A stretch of DNA of 64,000 nt from Torreya grandis (GCA_037957365.1 JARHVA010004227.1:954001-1018000), one strand, 5' to 3'. Counted from the stretch's first letter, positions 1 through 13,869 are shown. The notes: generated from the sequence alone by a model not told the origin. Made by a program: numbers and translations.

Positions 1-3000
1 TACCAATTTTAAATATATGCAAAAACCTATAATATTTTGGTTTCTATGTCTCCTTCACTCTAGTGTGCTCAAATCTAGATCATGGGTTACCTCTCCTTGT
101 CAAATACCAAAACCCTAGTTATTGATCTTCATAGTGGCTATGGTAAAAATGGGTTAGTGGGCTCATTACATCGAGCTAACCCAAAATACCCCTCTATAAA
201 TTGGTTATACCTACATATACATTACTATGAAGAGGGCCCCAAACTAGTGTAGTCCTCCCCTCATGCATTGGCTTGTGTGTGTGCACAAGGGTGCAATATG
301 TGGAAAGCAAGTACAATAGTTATCTAGCTTGTAACTTGGAAAATAGAACTCATGGCATGCTTCTTTAGTATTTTATACATGTAACTATGATGTCCCTATG
401 ATTGATATGTAAATAGGAGAGAATATGGAATATTTTTCTCACTTGAATGTTTTTGATCATTAACTTGTGAGAAGGTGTGAGATTACTAAGTCTTTTCTAG
501 GTGAGGAATGCATGAGGTTTGATCATGTATTTATACCAATCCATTTAGAGAATATCTCAAATAAAAGATCTTAGGTTAACCATAAAAATTTGTTTTATTT
601 AAAAATTGAATGACTTTATGACACTAGACACATGTGTCAGGTTAGGACACTTGCTTCAACATAGGTGTCTGATTGGAACACAAGTGTCCAAGAAGTAAGA
701 AAGTAGGTATATGTCTAGAAGTTATAGAGATGGAAGATAGAAAATTTTGTATCATTCTAGTGAAGATAAAAGGCATGGGTCATTAGAATGGCATTGGTCA
801 AACTAAGATATAAGAAATGAGTATAGATAGATAGCAAATGTGAGCCTTTTAGTAACAGTAAAGGTCTAGAATTGAGAGGAATAATTAAGATATTTATTTT
901 CCAAGTGTAGTATATTAAGGCACTATATAATTCATAAATATTGTCTACATAAACACAAGCATACCCACATGCTACAAAAGGGAAGAGGGCTAAGGTTTAA
1001 CAAATTCAACATGGTCCAAGTAAAGGGAAGCTAAATGATAAGGCACAAACAAAGATAAGATTTAATGAAAACCCTATAACAATAAGAACTTATAAAACCT
1101 AGACCCCAGGGGAGAGGGTTGTGAAACCTTAAATTAGATCATCACTAGGCTCACTAAAATGTTTTAGTTGATTTTCATACAATGGTGTTAACACTATTAA
1201 AAACTCATTAAAACTATGGTCTAAGGGAGATATAGTTAAATAAAATAAATAATAATAATTAGATCTTCCCTTATCCTTGAAATAGAAACTAAAAGTATAA
1301 TCTAAATATGAATAAGAAATAATAATGGAAGGAGATGGAAAGAGAATTAAATGAATGAAACAAGCACACATGAGATCTAAAAATGCCCAAAAAATGTTGA
1401 AAGGAAGGTCCTAAAACTGTGTAAATTACAAATATAGAAATCAAACTGCTCTATGTAAGTCCCCAGAATTATGGGACCCATTAATGTGGTTGACTAGAAT
1501 TGTATGACCAATTGTGGTTTATTTTTTCATATGTGGTAACCTTATGTAATTATAGGAATTTTGGTTTTCCTTGTCTAAAAATTTCTTTTACCTTTCATTG
1601 TTAGCAAATGCATAGGGTTTTTCTCTCAGATTCATAAATTGGCATTGTCAGATGTCAGAGTCTTATCTCATCTTAAAGTAACCATAAATTGACATAATCA
1701 CCTAAAAAAACATGTAAAGAACAAAAAATTATGTAGTCGAGTGGCTTGGGCCCACTTGAGGGTTGAAGCTACATATCATAGTGTTGTGAATAAATGCTCA
1801 ATGTAATTCTAGTGATTATAAATGTCTCTAACCCAAGTGAGAGACAAGACTTCACATTCTATCCCTACATAATCAAATGCAACTAAATGAATTTTGCTTA
1901 GGCCTTATTTTCGTACAATTATGAAAAAATTAAAGTCATTGAAATCACTTAAAATCTTGAAGAGCATAATTATCTTAATGCACCTGAGACTTATGGAATG
2001 TCTTGATATTTTTACTTCCTATTGAAATTCTATAGGAGAATTTGTATATGTAGACTTATCATTTTTTAATTAAGGATTTATAAATGTGCAATCCAACACA
2101 AGAAACGAGGGAAAATTGACAAGCATGAGTCCAAACATGGATAAAAAATAGAAGAGGGGCAGAAGGGCCCATAAAAGAAGAATGACCAAAATTATAGGCC
2201 CCATGATTATGGTCAACCAAAATCATGGGAGTGATGATTATATTTAACACATAATAGGAAAATATAGGGTGGGGCCTTGAGGCAAGGAAAAAATAAAAAG
2301 GAGAGAAAATATAGGGAAGAAAGAAGCATGGGACCATGCTTTAGCTTTTAATGGATTATGGAATTTAAAACCAAGGGTGTTAAAGGGTCTAAGTATAGTA
2401 AATTATGGTATAAAATATACAATAAATATAGACACTAATTTGTGCAAGAATTTACCTAATTTGGAATTTCTAAAAATATCAATGAATGACATAAATAATT
2501 ACTTATTTGGAAAATAACTAAGACAAATGATTTAGAGGCTGAAAACTAGCACAAAAGCTAATCTAAGTGTCATAAACAAGGTCTAGATATCATAAAATCT
2601 CTTAGATAGTAGCATAGTACCTTGGATAATAGCTCATTACACTAGTGTCCTAATTTTAATGCTAATTTCCTTTGCACAAAAACTATGTGATCTTTTAGGT
2701 CTACCTCTAGCTGAGTCTGATCTACTTGTACCTATGTGGACAAATCCTGATTCATTATCTATGCAGTGTTTTTTATTGATTTAAGAGAAAACCCTAGACC
2801 TCCATATTGTTAGGGTGTTTGAGTGGCACAAATAGAATTTTTTTATATTAGTTGGGTAGGATGTCCATCCTCAACACCCTGCTCTATTGAGATTTTCCTA
2901 CATACCAATACTCTGAGGAGGGATCAAGCCCAATTTAGTTCTCTCACCTAAGTGCTTGGTGCAAGTGCAAGTGAATGCTAGTATGAGTGTCAACTTGAGA

Positions 3001-5813
3001 GATTTGAAAGAGGCTTAAGACTAGAAATCTGTGTATTCTAAGCTTAGGGTGTTTATATATGATTATATGCATAAGTATGGAGGAATAGGGATTGATAATC
3101 TTGATTTTTCACAACTTATTTGAAGTTTGTTTGTGTATTATAAATCTAATTTCCATCTAACAGATAAAGGGATAAAAGTCATGTATTTGTAATGATATGG
3201 TGCTTGTGAAAAGTGTGAAATACATCTATCTCAACCCTATGTGTCTTAATAATTGAAAATATATTTGTTGGGGTTGAAATTAGGCAAGGGATACTAGTGT
3301 AGTCCCTTGGTCACTAGTGCATGACACAATTGTCTAAAGAACCAAGCTAGTGTCTAGGTGGAAAAACCTAGAGCACTAGGGGCTTGAATTCCTAGGGGAA
3401 GGTTTTCATATTGAATCTGGGATGTCTAGGGATGTGTCATACTCACATGAAATATAAATAAGGGTCAAAAGAGACCCTAAGATAGGTATAGGGATAATCT
3501 AGGGATGGGTGGTCTCAAGTGACACTAATTTCACTCAAATGAAATTTTATATGATTACATTTACCCCCATATTATTTTATAAATGAAACAAAGCAAAAGG
3601 ACTAGGATAAAGGAAAAAGAAGTATACCTAGACTTACCTAAGAGGTGAAGCCCTTGAATTTGGGTCTGAGTATGCAAAGCATGCTCTGTTACATATCCAT
3701 AAAATGAAACATGTGTGAAACATTCCTTACTTAAGGAATATAAAAATATATATAAAACTAAGTAAAGAGAAAAGAGAAATACATAAAAGGAATGAATAAA
3801 CCTCATTGGGTACATGAACTAATGTAAAAATCTTGTCATATCCCATGTGTGTAGCTAGTGATCAAATTAGTGAATAACTTAGACTATGTTGTGGCTTGAT
3901 CAATCCCAATGTGTGGGTGGACCAATAACTCAATCTAATTTTGAATCCATCATTTCCAACCCCTTCTCAATAGATTACACACTATGAATAACTTAGATTG
4001 GTTTGATGGATTATCTAACCCTCCTATGTAGGTGGCTTAAGAAATCAAATAGGATATGAATCCATCATTATCTACCCATGTGTAATAGATACATCTATGA
4101 CTAAAATTGTATCATTTAACTAAAAATATTTAGGATGACTCTAGGGCCATTTAGAAACTCTAAAATGAAAAATGGCCAAGGGGCCTATCAAGCACTCAAG
4201 AATGTAACTCAAAGACTACACAAAAATGCCAATAGCTACAGATGAAGTAAGACATCAATGTGGTGTGAAACTTGGTGAAAATGGTGGATGATGTATACAA
4301 TGTAGATAATGACATGGAGGTTTCCATTCCATTTAGAATGAGAAAATTGATCTTGTGGAAACAATGTGTCATGTACATGCCCCTAATTCTAATATATGTG
4401 CATATGGATTATAGATTGAACTATAGTAATATGTGTTTGTGTATATCTAAAACTAAAATGGAAGTGATCATGCCACACATGATGTCCCCAACTTGAGTAA
4501 ACCTATATGATTGTGTGTAAAACTAAGCATAAAATGATCAAATTTGATAACACGTGATTGAAATTGTGCAAATCTAGGTTGTAACTACTATGCTCTTTTA
4601 TCAAACCTAGATTTTATTATTTATAGGATACTAAATAGTAGCATGGTTCTTAGGATAGTAGTGCATTATGATAGTGTCCTTTGTTCCATTCTAGTGTCCT
4701 CTATGTTGTTTTTCTACCAAACTAACTTTGATATCTATCTAACTATTTTCCACAGTGTTTTGCTAATTCTAAGCTCTATAATTATGTGTCTGTGTGTTGA
4801 AAATTGTACTCTAAGTAAACTTGGATGGCATGATATCTATGATAATCCACTATGAATGCCCCCTCTTTTTAGGTGAGCTGTTTTATCTAAGCAATAATTA
4901 TCCTCAAAATTAATCTTTTCATTATGTGTGTTAGGATAAAAACATATATGATATATGTGTAATAAACCAATATAATGTATATATATGACATCAAAAATGT
5001 AAGATAATCTAAGCATAAGTTGGTAATGTACAAAGTATGTGAGGTATAAAATTTACAATGTTGTCAGGATAAATATAAAAATGTAATCATGTGTATGAAC
5101 TATATAGTCTGAGAATAATCCTAAGGGGATGGAGCATGATGTCCATCAAGGCACCCAAGGAGGAAGGGGAGATGCATGAGGTCTCTCATGGCATAAAAAA
5201 ATGGGTGTGTAAAAAAAAATCAAGATAAAAGTGTCATGGCCATGATGCATACATACAAACACATGAGGCACATAAAGTAGGACAAGGGTACATAATATAA
5301 TGGACATGGGCACATGTCACTAAATCTAAAAAAGCAACACATAAAAGGACATGTTAAAATGTCTACATATGGAAAAAACAAATAGGTTGGCTTAGAGCCA
5401 CATATAAGGACATGTTTAAATGCCTTATACACAATCAAGAAGGCACACACAAAGACATGGGCACATGTCCAAAGCATACATATAATGAAAAGAATTGGAG
5501 TAGGGCCATAGAAAAATGGAATATTCAAATGTCCTTGAATATATGTATAAATAGGGGGACATAATCAAGTCTAAACTAAGAAAGATATAAATGAAAGTAT
5601 GTATGAACATGTGATACAAATTTATATAAGAGTAAATATTTACATAAAATTAGTCTATATTAGTATTAATCAGTTAAAAATCTAAGTATTATAGAATAAT
5701 ATAACTTGGTAAAGTGAAATTTATGTGTAGGATGCCCACAATGGGTGAATTTATCAACACTAAATCTATGTATCTGTGTATGTGCCCCCAGTGGGTAGAT
5801 AGTAACAACTTTA
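1..5813. other. AT-rich intergenic DNA, no gene recognised
   Basis: Open frames on both strands are short (up to about 100 codons), rich in F, L, I and Y, and match no domain I recognise, so I read them as chance frames in AT-rich DNA. A loosely repeated block (about 2595-2700 and 4620-4760, both starting with atagtagcat) and a tandem duplication at 3870-4095 suggest very old repeats. This is probably decayed transposon sequence, but I cannot assign it. Confidence 0.6.
3870..4095. repeat. Imperfect tandem duplication, unit about 112 bp
   Basis: Two diverged units abut at about 3983/3984. Each starts with tgaataacttaga and contains gaatccatcatt followed by aatagat about 25 bp later. Similarity between these anchors is loose. 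No coding role is seen. Confidence 0.5.
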
Positions 5814-7282
5814 TATTGGGATCAACAAGGATTAGGTACCAACAACTAAATATTAGATTGGATACCACTTGTTAGGATCAAAAAGACTAATCCTAAAATA
5901 TGTGAAATAATTTAAATGTAGAATTAAAATAAGCTACAAAAAACATAAAACATAAAACATGAGAGAGCACATTACACAAGAAATACGTGAAAACCCTACT
6001 AAACTAGCTATGGAAAAAACCATGAGGCAAAGGTAACATCCAAGCTTCATATTTCTATCAACAACTCTCTTCTACAACAATTCCTCTCAGTAACTCCTTT
6101 CTAGTGCTTACTAGAATTTAAGTGAACCAAGCTTGCAACGAAGCCTTATAGGCTCTGACCTCCAAGCTACAACATGCAACTTCATCATGATGCTAACACC
6201 ATAGCATCCAAGGTGAGCTATAAAGCATCAAACTCATTCTCCATGATTTGAGTTAATAAGCCTCCAAGCTCCATGTCTTCATCCAAGTGAGCCAGTCCAA
6301 CATATCCTTTCAGGATCTAACCTCTAACCTCAAGGATCTCTATGCTTATATGCAAACTAGGTGAGCCATGCTCTCATCTAAGCCTTAAAGGCTCTAACCA
6401 CCTAAGCATGAATGATGCTTACAACCCAAGCATCTAGGTGAGCTAATATTTCATGCCTTCCAAGTTCCAACCTAAAACAATGATCCAAGAGTGGATAGCC
6501 CTAAATGGGCTTCTCATAAATACAAAGGAGAAAGCAATGATTTATAGCATTTTATATGAGAGAGAGAGAGAGGGAGAAAATTCATGGTGTTATCTTATAA
6601 ATTTTACCCACACATGAGTGGGGTGTTATGTCATCTCCATAATGTTTGTCACCATGTGCAAAAGTATTCAAAGCATCTTCACTTTAGACAATAACACATG
6701 CCACATCTATCTGGCTCTTAAACTTGCTCCCCACTTCTACAAGTGAGTCCAAACACTTAATAGTGTTTTTTTTGTCTTCACCTCCAAGGGTCAACAAAGT
6801 GGATGTTACACTTTAGACAATATCCAAGCCATCCCTTATGACTCTAAGAATTGTAACTACTCACACATATGAAGCCAATCTACAATAGTGCATTCTTGTC
6901 TTCTTCTTCCATGTGACCGTACAAGTCCAAAAGGTGTTGCAATCACCTTTTGACTTTCTCTACATATGTAAAACATGGATTCCCTTAAAAATTTGACCCA
7001 TGGATGACCCTTTGTATTTTGTACCATGTGACAACCCACATGTGACTCACTAATGACAAAACCCATATCCTCTAGTGGAGTACTATGCCCCACACCTATC
7101 ACATAATCAAGATCACACTTTGGATCCACCATGGGCCCCATTGGCACATCATCTTCCTACCACATCACCTACATGCCATGTCACCTACATGCCACATCAC
7201 TTGCATGCTATTACACCATGAATAATGACTATGAATAGTGCTCATGAATAATGACCTATGAATAGTGGGTTCACACTCGACA
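5814..7282 (-). repeat. Element A, copia LTR (left copy, probable 3' LTR)
   Basis: About 1.47 kb aligned along its length with 62283-63737 in the same orientation, roughly 85 percent identical by eye. The plus-strand left end is tattgggatcaac (tgttgggatcaac in the other copy) and the right end is ctcgaca. On the minus strand this reads TGTCGAG...CCCAATA, a decayed TG...CA LTR. The right edge abuts a copia-type polypurine tract on the minus strand and then an RT fragment, so this is the 3' LTR of a minus-strand element. It contains a GA microsatellite near 6560. No target duplication is recognisable. Confidence 0.75.
6857..7147 (-). other. Small open frame inside the LTR of element A (96 codons)
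   Basis: This minus-strand frame has the same sense as element A. The other LTR copy keeps a recognisable counterpart (63422-63613, continuing past one stop), with shared segments such as VIGVGHS, PLEDMGFV, VGCH, NTKGH, WVKFLR and SQKVI. No known domain is recognised. Two LTR copies of one element share sequence by origin, so shared reading frame alone does not prove coding. It may simply be U3 sequence that happens to be open. Confidence 0.3.
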
Positions 7283-7296
7283 ATCTCCCACTTGAG
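7283..7296 (-). promoter_or_regulatory. Element A polypurine tract
   Basis: Read on the minus strand this is CTCAAGTGGGAGAT directly before the LTR start TGTC. CAAGTGGGAGAT is the usual form of the plus-strand primer site of plant copia elements. Element D has the same motif at 37458-37469. It fixes the orientation of element A as minus. Confidence 0.75.
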
Positions 7297-7849
7297 GTCA
7301 TATATATAGGACTGTACCACACCTATGTCTTATGCTAACTAGCTACCATCCAACTACAATCAATGTCAATGCTCACTATTTCTCACACATAAGCCCAATA
7401 TAAGTTTTTTGCACTACTAAAACTTCTTTGCCCTGACAGGATTTATCAACATATGTTCCTACAAAACAAATTTTAGTAACTTGAAGTGATTCCCACTTTA
7501 CCATAAACCCATCCTTCTTTAGGATTCTACCATGAACTACTCACAACTCCCACTACTTGGAAGTATCTGATCTAATGCACACCATGGCTTCATGATGCTT
7601 TTCATACTATAGATGAATATAATACATAGGATACTTGTCTTCTCCTTCTCTAAGATACTCTAGAAGATAACTTACAACTACAAGAAGTGGGATACTTCAT
7701 TAATTTTACCATCCTTGTGCATATCCATCCTTAGTTTGATCCTTCATCTCATCTTAGTCACCTGAGCCATCAAAACATTGATCTCTACCATGTTGGGTCC
7801 TACAACCAACATGCCATCAATCCATAGAAGCAACCTCTACTCAAACCTT
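7297..7849 (-). pseudogene. Element A, 3' end of copia pol (RT remnant)
   Basis: On the minus strand, 7834-7801 reads LLLWIDGMLVV followed by GPNMVEINVLM. This is a decayed form of the copia RT palm motif, usually LLLYVDDMLIVG, so one catalytic Asp is replaced by Gly. The rest down to the polypurine tract is full of stops and is only the expected place for the end of RT and RNase H. The fragment stops abruptly at about 7849, where another repeat begins. The upstream pol, integrase and gag are not present next to it. Confidence 0.65.
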
Positions 7850-8345
7850 TACTTTAGAAAATTAAGGCATAAGAGGTTGTTTTAGTCAGGTCTTGACTTC
7901 TTAGGCTTGGGTGCAAAAATGGGATTGTCTTTTTATGCTCAACATTTTACACTCAGCTACGTCAGTATCAATTCACATAAGGCATAGTCCCCTTGTGCTC
8001 ACTTGAAGTACAATAGAGAAAGAATTGGTGCCCGTAGTGGACTAGTTATGCCATGGTACAAGGCATCAAATACAGGACTTGGTCATTTAAAAGAAGGATT
8101 AAGTAGATCCCTTGGCACACATCTTTCATGGACTAGGCTTGGTGATATATAGGCACAAAACCATTTGGAGAACTAGTTCTAGTTTCATTCAAGTGTAAGC
8201 CATTGATAAACTAATCCTAGCATCATACATGCACTAAATAGGTAAAGGGGATGCTGTAGTTAAAATGTTCATACTAAACTTGTGCTTCATGTAAGGATAT
8301 CAATGCTTGGTGAAAGATCTACACTTAGTTGATATACAAGATAAG
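7850..8345 (-). repeat. LTR-end repeat shared with 44414-44906 (element B family)
   Basis: The stretch from tagaaaattaaggcataagagg (quoted without its first bases) to gatatacaagat aligns with 44414-44906 in the same orientation, roughly 75-80 percent identical by eye. At the other copy the left edge is TGTTGTAG next to a primer-site-like sequence, so the left edge is an LTR terminus and the element reads on the minus strand. Here the left edge is decayed and abuts the copia RT remnant. Similarity to the other copy stops after about 490 bp, where the large frame at 8366-11390 starts on this side. Confidence 0.6.
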
Positions 8346-8365
8346 TTTTTCTCTTGGTCCTTTAT

Positions 8366-11300
8366 CTAGGTGATTAACATGTTAACATTCCCCATTATCT
8401 GCATGTGCTCTAACTTGATCACAGAGTATAGTTTCACTATCAACTTCTCCTTTTCCTCCTTTACCTGTTTAAGGCATGCATCTATAATGGAATTTTGGTT
8501 GGAAAAGTTCAAGAAGATAGTATCAACTATATCTTTACCCTCCTGTATCTTTTCAAAGAGGTCCTTCACCTCTTTGAGCTTAACAATAATCTTTTTTTGT
8601 AATACGGTGTAGGGATCTTCTTCTTCTTGCACCAATGCTGGCTTCATATTTATGAACATTTGATCCACTATTCTATCAGCCTCATATAGGTTTGAAGTAT
8701 CCACATCGATCAAAAGGGATGGTTTAACTATATCTATGCACTCACATAACTACTACAACTTGAATTTTGTGGCGTGAACTTCATATTTAGCATATATGTA
8801 GAGTTTCTTCCATTTTTTTCCCTACCATCATTGATGATATTTATGCATGCCACTTTAGTCTCCATTCTAATAAGTGCATTCCTAGGCTAGATTGGGTCCA
8901 AGGCATGCAATTTTTGGTGAGGGAGTCATGCCCTTCTTCAGATTCTTTTAGGCCCAAAATCACCTTTCTAGGTGCCTTAAAGTGCAACTCATCCATGTAG
9001 TGATAAAATACAAATGCAATTTGTTTTTGCATCCTAGATGTGATGGATTTAGGGGGCATGAAGTCACATTTATAAGTATTCATCCTTCCACCCCTTATGT
9101 ACCTTTTATCTTATGCTCAATTCTGCACCATCCTTATCAATGATGACTAGATCTATTTGATCATCTTCCTCTTCATTAACACTACCACTTTCTTAGGCAC
9201 TTTCCTTAGATGACTCATATTATTCCTTAAGGGGTTATTCTTTGGACTTTTACCCTTCATCCACTTCTTCCTCCTAGGGTTTTTGAATGCTCGCCTCCAA
9301 GTTTATTCCCTCAATACTAGTGTCACCTTCTTTCTACTAGGGTTCCTCTTTAGTCTCCTTTTTCTGATCTCAAGCACCAGTATCACCTTCCTTTTCTTCA
9401 AGAATCCATTCACTACTTGGGCATGCCTATTATGTAGCTTGATCTACATTCTTGGTGGGGGCACTAGGTGCCTTATTGTCTTTCTCAAAGGTCTCATGCT
9501 TGTGGGAACCTTTTTTTGTCTTCTTCTCTTTCTTGGCCTTTTCTTCCTTGTCATTCTCTTCCTTAGCCTCAACCTTCTCAATATCTACCTAACTTAGGCC
9601 CATTTCCTTCCAATCCCTCATCTTCTTCTCAAGCACCAGTGCCATCTCAATTTATTCCTTGTTGTGGCCTATCTTCTTCCATAACCTTCTCTTCTCTTAT
9701 TATATTCATGGAGGCTATGTGGGGGTTCTTCTCTAGTTGATGATCTTGAAAACTTCTCCAATTATTTAAGCATGATGGTAGTGCTATCTTAGAGGGCCTT
9801 TTAAACATCCTCAGTGTTAGGATCCTCCTCTTCTTTGACCTACATAATGTAGGTCTTTGTTCCTTCTTCTTCCATCTCTTCCTTCTATTTGTGAGGGTAT
9901 ATTCCTCCTCCATTTCCACCAAAGTTATTGTAAGGATCACAATGAGTCCCTTGACTTCTTTTTTTACTTCTTATTGGAGGAAGCAATCTCTGGCATGAAG
10001 GTTACGTGCTTCTTGGGAGTTGGTAGTGTAGTTTGTTTACTAGAGGCAATCCTCAACCTGATGCATACCTAGATCTCCTCAAGTGTCTCTCCCCATTTAT
10101 TTTAGGGAGACTTATGTTTTATCTTTAGTGATAGCATCCCTTCATCACTGATTAAGAGAGGGTGATCATTATATTTATTAGGGTTCATGCCCTTCTTTCA
10201 TGGCTTCATCTCATAGTATAGATTGAAGATGTGCCCAATTATAATATCCCTTTGGAGGGGATGAAGGTTTTTTCAGTCAGATTCATCTTCCTCATCCTTT
10301 GTGGCATTTTTTCCTAGATACACATATTGGCACCTCAACCTTATCCTTTCTTGGTCCATGACCTTCATTGGGATATCCAAATATTTTTCATTGGGAATCC
10401 TCCTTAGCATCATCATGAAATATTTGGTAGAATACACATAAGGTAGCTTCAACCAACTAGACAGGTTTCCATCTATGATCACCAAGTGTACTACACAGAA
10501 ATATTGCATGATGGTGAAGGTCATCATTCCTAACATGTACTGGGGGAGCTCTTAGGGGATGCATCATTCAATCCTAAATGCCTTGATGTATCGATCATAC
10601 CACCCTTATATGCACATCTTGTACTTTTAGGAAAATCTAGGTAGGTAGATGAAGTCTTGGTACTTTCTCACTAGGGAGTCATTGTGGGGTGAGAACACCC
10701 AAAGGTTATCCTCATAATTATCAGGCACACTAATCTCCTCTATCACAATCAATATCAACATGGACCCCCACTGAAAGGTCTCACACACCTTGTGGCACTC
10801 CAACATGTTCTTCACAATCTCCTCAGTAATAAAATTTATGATATTGAACTTATACCCTTACACTATGTGGTGGGTGATGCATAAGTACATCTTATTGATG
10901 CCAGACCATCATTCATTAGGGAAAAGTGTAGGGATTACAAGGAGTGTTATTTCACTTGCACTAGGGTCTTAAATATCATTAATAAGGAATGAGAACCCAT
11001 CCTTGTAGTATCCCAAGATTTTTGTAACCCTCTCCACCTCCACATCATCCTCCATCATCTACTATATGTCTACTCCTATGCCTAGGATCCCTATGATCCT
11101 ATTGATGAGGTGCACTGAGATCCATATGTACCTCCATACAAAATAAAGCCTATCACCATGGATGCATGAGAGGAATAATTGCACCAATTCATTTGACTTT
11201 CCAAAATTTGGTAGCTCATATAACTAGGTCACATTAGTGATCACTAGTTTGTCTCAAATGGAGATATCAAATAACACCACCCTTTCCTTGGTCTTCATTA

Positions 11301-11390
11301 TTGTGTCAACCACCTAGTCTTAGTTGAGATCTTGCATGTTGCTTGATGTTTGATGGTTGTATTCATTCAATCTATATGTGGGCATGAAGG
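8366..11390 (-). pseudogene. Large minus-strand frame outside gag-pol, broken (about 1000 codons)
   Basis: Read right to left, one diffuse coding frame with many stops and a few frameshifts can be followed from just inside the inverted-repeat arm. Visible segments are ELPNFGKSNELVQLFL (about 11200), EKNMLECHKVCETFQWG (about 10800), VIIDGNLSSWLKLPYVYS (about 10470) and a Lys/Arg/Glu-rich middle (about 9950-9200). A likely coiled coil ends it (8713-8366, KLKEVKDLFEKIQEGKD). No gag, protease, RT or integrase motif is present, and I do not recognise the family. Its size and plan (N-terminal globular part, charged middle, coiled-coil end) resemble 18118-21427 and 56880-59983. It may be an extra ORF of a Tat/Ogre-like gypsy element or an LTR-borne ORF. 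Function unknown. Confidence 0.45.
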
Positions 11391-11394
11391 GTAT

Positions 11395-12985
11395 CTATTG
11401 TCACCAAATCTTGTACCCTAGAAGAGGTTGTTTAGGTCTTTTCCAAATTTGGGTAACTTGGGAACATTTATAGGTAAGTGGGTGTACCTATATTAGAAAT
11501 GAGCCTCTAGGTCTAAAGGATAACTCCCTAAATATATTGTGCAATGTTTATCACAGAAACTACTGCTTACTTATGGGGAAAAGAGTTAGAGAATGCTTAA
11601 ATTGAACCTAATATAAAGGAGGTGATGTACCAAAAATGTCTTCCACATGACCATCATATTTATACTATGATGAAATAAAGCATACAAACTAGTCCCTAAG
11701 CCTTAATGGGTTCTAACATGAGCATTTTAATATAGAGGTGAGATGCGAGTAGTAACAAAAGGCAAATGAACTAGAGGGTAGATTGCACACTCTAAAGACA
11801 ATTTTACACTTGAAAAAGCTTTAAACATTAGACTACACTTGATATGACCTATTAGACTAGGAACTCTTGATCAAACATGAAAAGATAAGGGAAGGATGGA
11901 GAATTATCACTTCTCATCACCATACATCACTTGTAGACTTAGACAATTATTCAAAACATAGAAACAAACTTGCATTAATGTTCAAAGGTAAAATGTGACA
12001 TCAGTCCAATAGGGATTCACCATACATGGAGTAGAACTCCTTTATAATATCTAAAAAGTTATATTTATAAAAGAAAGGAAGCAAGAGAAAGGGAGATTTC
12101 ACACTAAAAAGGTGAATCAATTAGTTCACATGTTTGAATCAAAATTACAACTACTTCTACAAATTATGCTCATTTAGTCCATTTGATTGATCTAGGTCAC
12201 CTCGAGTGGTTGTAAAATTACATATTCCCTCATTGATTCTCATTGATGGTTAAAATAGTGGGATCAAGTTGTTTTGAGTTGGGTTCTAACATCAATAGGA
12301 TTATAATAATGATATCAATCTATTAGTTATTTATCCCAATGCTAACTACTCTTCACTAGTTCATCATGGCATGCAATAGTGGGGAAAAGGGTCACTTTCA
12401 TACAGTTGGTCTCATAGATGAAATCATTGAAGTCTACGTATCCACCTCAGTGGTGTCCTTTGAAATGTTGGTTCTGGTTTGAACTAGACCATGCTCAAAC
12501 TCAGTGCCATGCATTTTATTTACCTCACCCCATCAAAAATTAATTTGTTGACCTTTGTCTAAGTCACCTGGGCTCACCTTTGTTTGAATATCCATTAAAA
12601 ATTGGTTCAAATAATTGATCCTTTGACTCATCTTGCTTTGTTGATCTGGCTGATGTGAATGAACAAAATTTATAAATATTCTGTCAGGACCCACATACTT
12701 GTGCCACTTGTCACGTAAACTTTTTCACTCAAGGTTTGTTGACTTCTTTGACCCTCACTTTCCATTGATCTTGATTTTCATGATTAAACATGCTCCATCG
12801 ATCTCCTATTATCTTGAACATGCTCATGCCACTTATCAATCATGCATTGATCTCAAAATCCTAATGTTAGTCTATTGCTTTGTGCACTTATGCCACATGA
12901 TGTCCTCTCAAGTTCCTTGACATTTTGACTTGCTTGCATTCCATTAGATCTAAATCCATGATTTAACATCGATCATTGATCTTGA
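11395..12985 (-). repeat. Left arm of a large inverted repeat, probable LTR on the minus strand
   Basis: This is the reverse complement of 13870-15330, with many small differences. The outermost 30 bp (11395-11424 against 15301-15330) match perfectly. On the minus strand the outer edge reads ...GGGTACA, AGATT, then TGGTGACAATAG. This fits an LTR end in CA, a 5-nt spacer and a primer site starting with TGG. The frame at 8366-11390 starts just beyond it. I infer a 5' LTR of a minus-strand gypsy element. No start terminus was identified. Confidence 0.6.
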
Positions 12986-13869
12986 TTTTTGAATTTTAAT
13001 GGCTACCAAGGAAAGGGTCCAATGCAAAAAATTTAAAGGGTATCTTTCAGGGTAATTGGTCCAAAATAAAAGCTTGAAGGGTCAATTCTTTGACAAAGTG
13101 CCCTAAAAAAAAGATCAAAGGGTCATTTATTTGACAAAGTTACCTAAACAAAACTTTCAAAAGGTCATTTATTTGACAAAATTATCTTGAGACAAAGTCT
13201 CGAAGGTTATTTATTTCAAGAAAGGGGCCAATGCAAAAGTTTTGACAAAAAGTACAAGGGTACAAATTCTTTTGGGAAAATTATTTGAGATAATTTTCTT
13301 GAAGGTAGATTTCTTTCAAATAATTTGTTATAAGATGAAAGACTAAGTAAAAATTATTTCAAGGGAAGTGTCCAAGAAAAAATATTGAAGGCATGCATTC
13401 TTTTAGATATTTTGTCTGCAAGAAATTGTCTAAGGCAAAGATAAGGTAGACTTAATTCTTTCAAGTAATTATCTCATGATAATTTCCTTAGATATTTTGT
13501 CTAATGCAAAAGAGCTACAAATAAATTGCTTTGAATAAAGTGGCTGAGACATAAAGCCCACAACAAATATCCAATAAAAGGTCCAAAAGAAATAGCCTAG
13601 GAAATTTTGTGATCCAACATATTGATGTTCTTATAAGTGTCAAAATCAGTCTCAACAGTCACCCATTAAGGTCTAAAAATTTATGGTTGTGAAAAAATCA
13701 TTGATGCTCCCACATACATCAATTTATGAGTATAAAAATTTCAAATTCAAGCCTCAACAAATAATCATTTAAGTTCAAATATCCTAGTGATGCTCATGCA
13801 GATATTAAATGCGTTCACATAGATGTAAAAAATTGAGATCATGAAATAGCTATTAGAATTCAAAAGGTA
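12986..13869. repeat. Spacer of the inverted repeat with about 42-bp degenerate tandem repeats
   Basis: This is the loop between the two arms. From about 13077 to 13250 it holds three to four units of about 42 bp, each containing a form of aaagggtcatttatttgacaa followed by an acct/tctt-type segment (first bases of the unit only). Weaker copies continue on both sides. The rest is AT-rich with no frame of note. Confidence 0.5.

Noticed and set aside
1129..5619. Several short frames rich in F, L, Y and I that resemble membrane proteins
   Set aside because: AT-rich DNA gives such frames by chance. There is no conserved motif, no support from repeats, and composition equals that of the surroundings.
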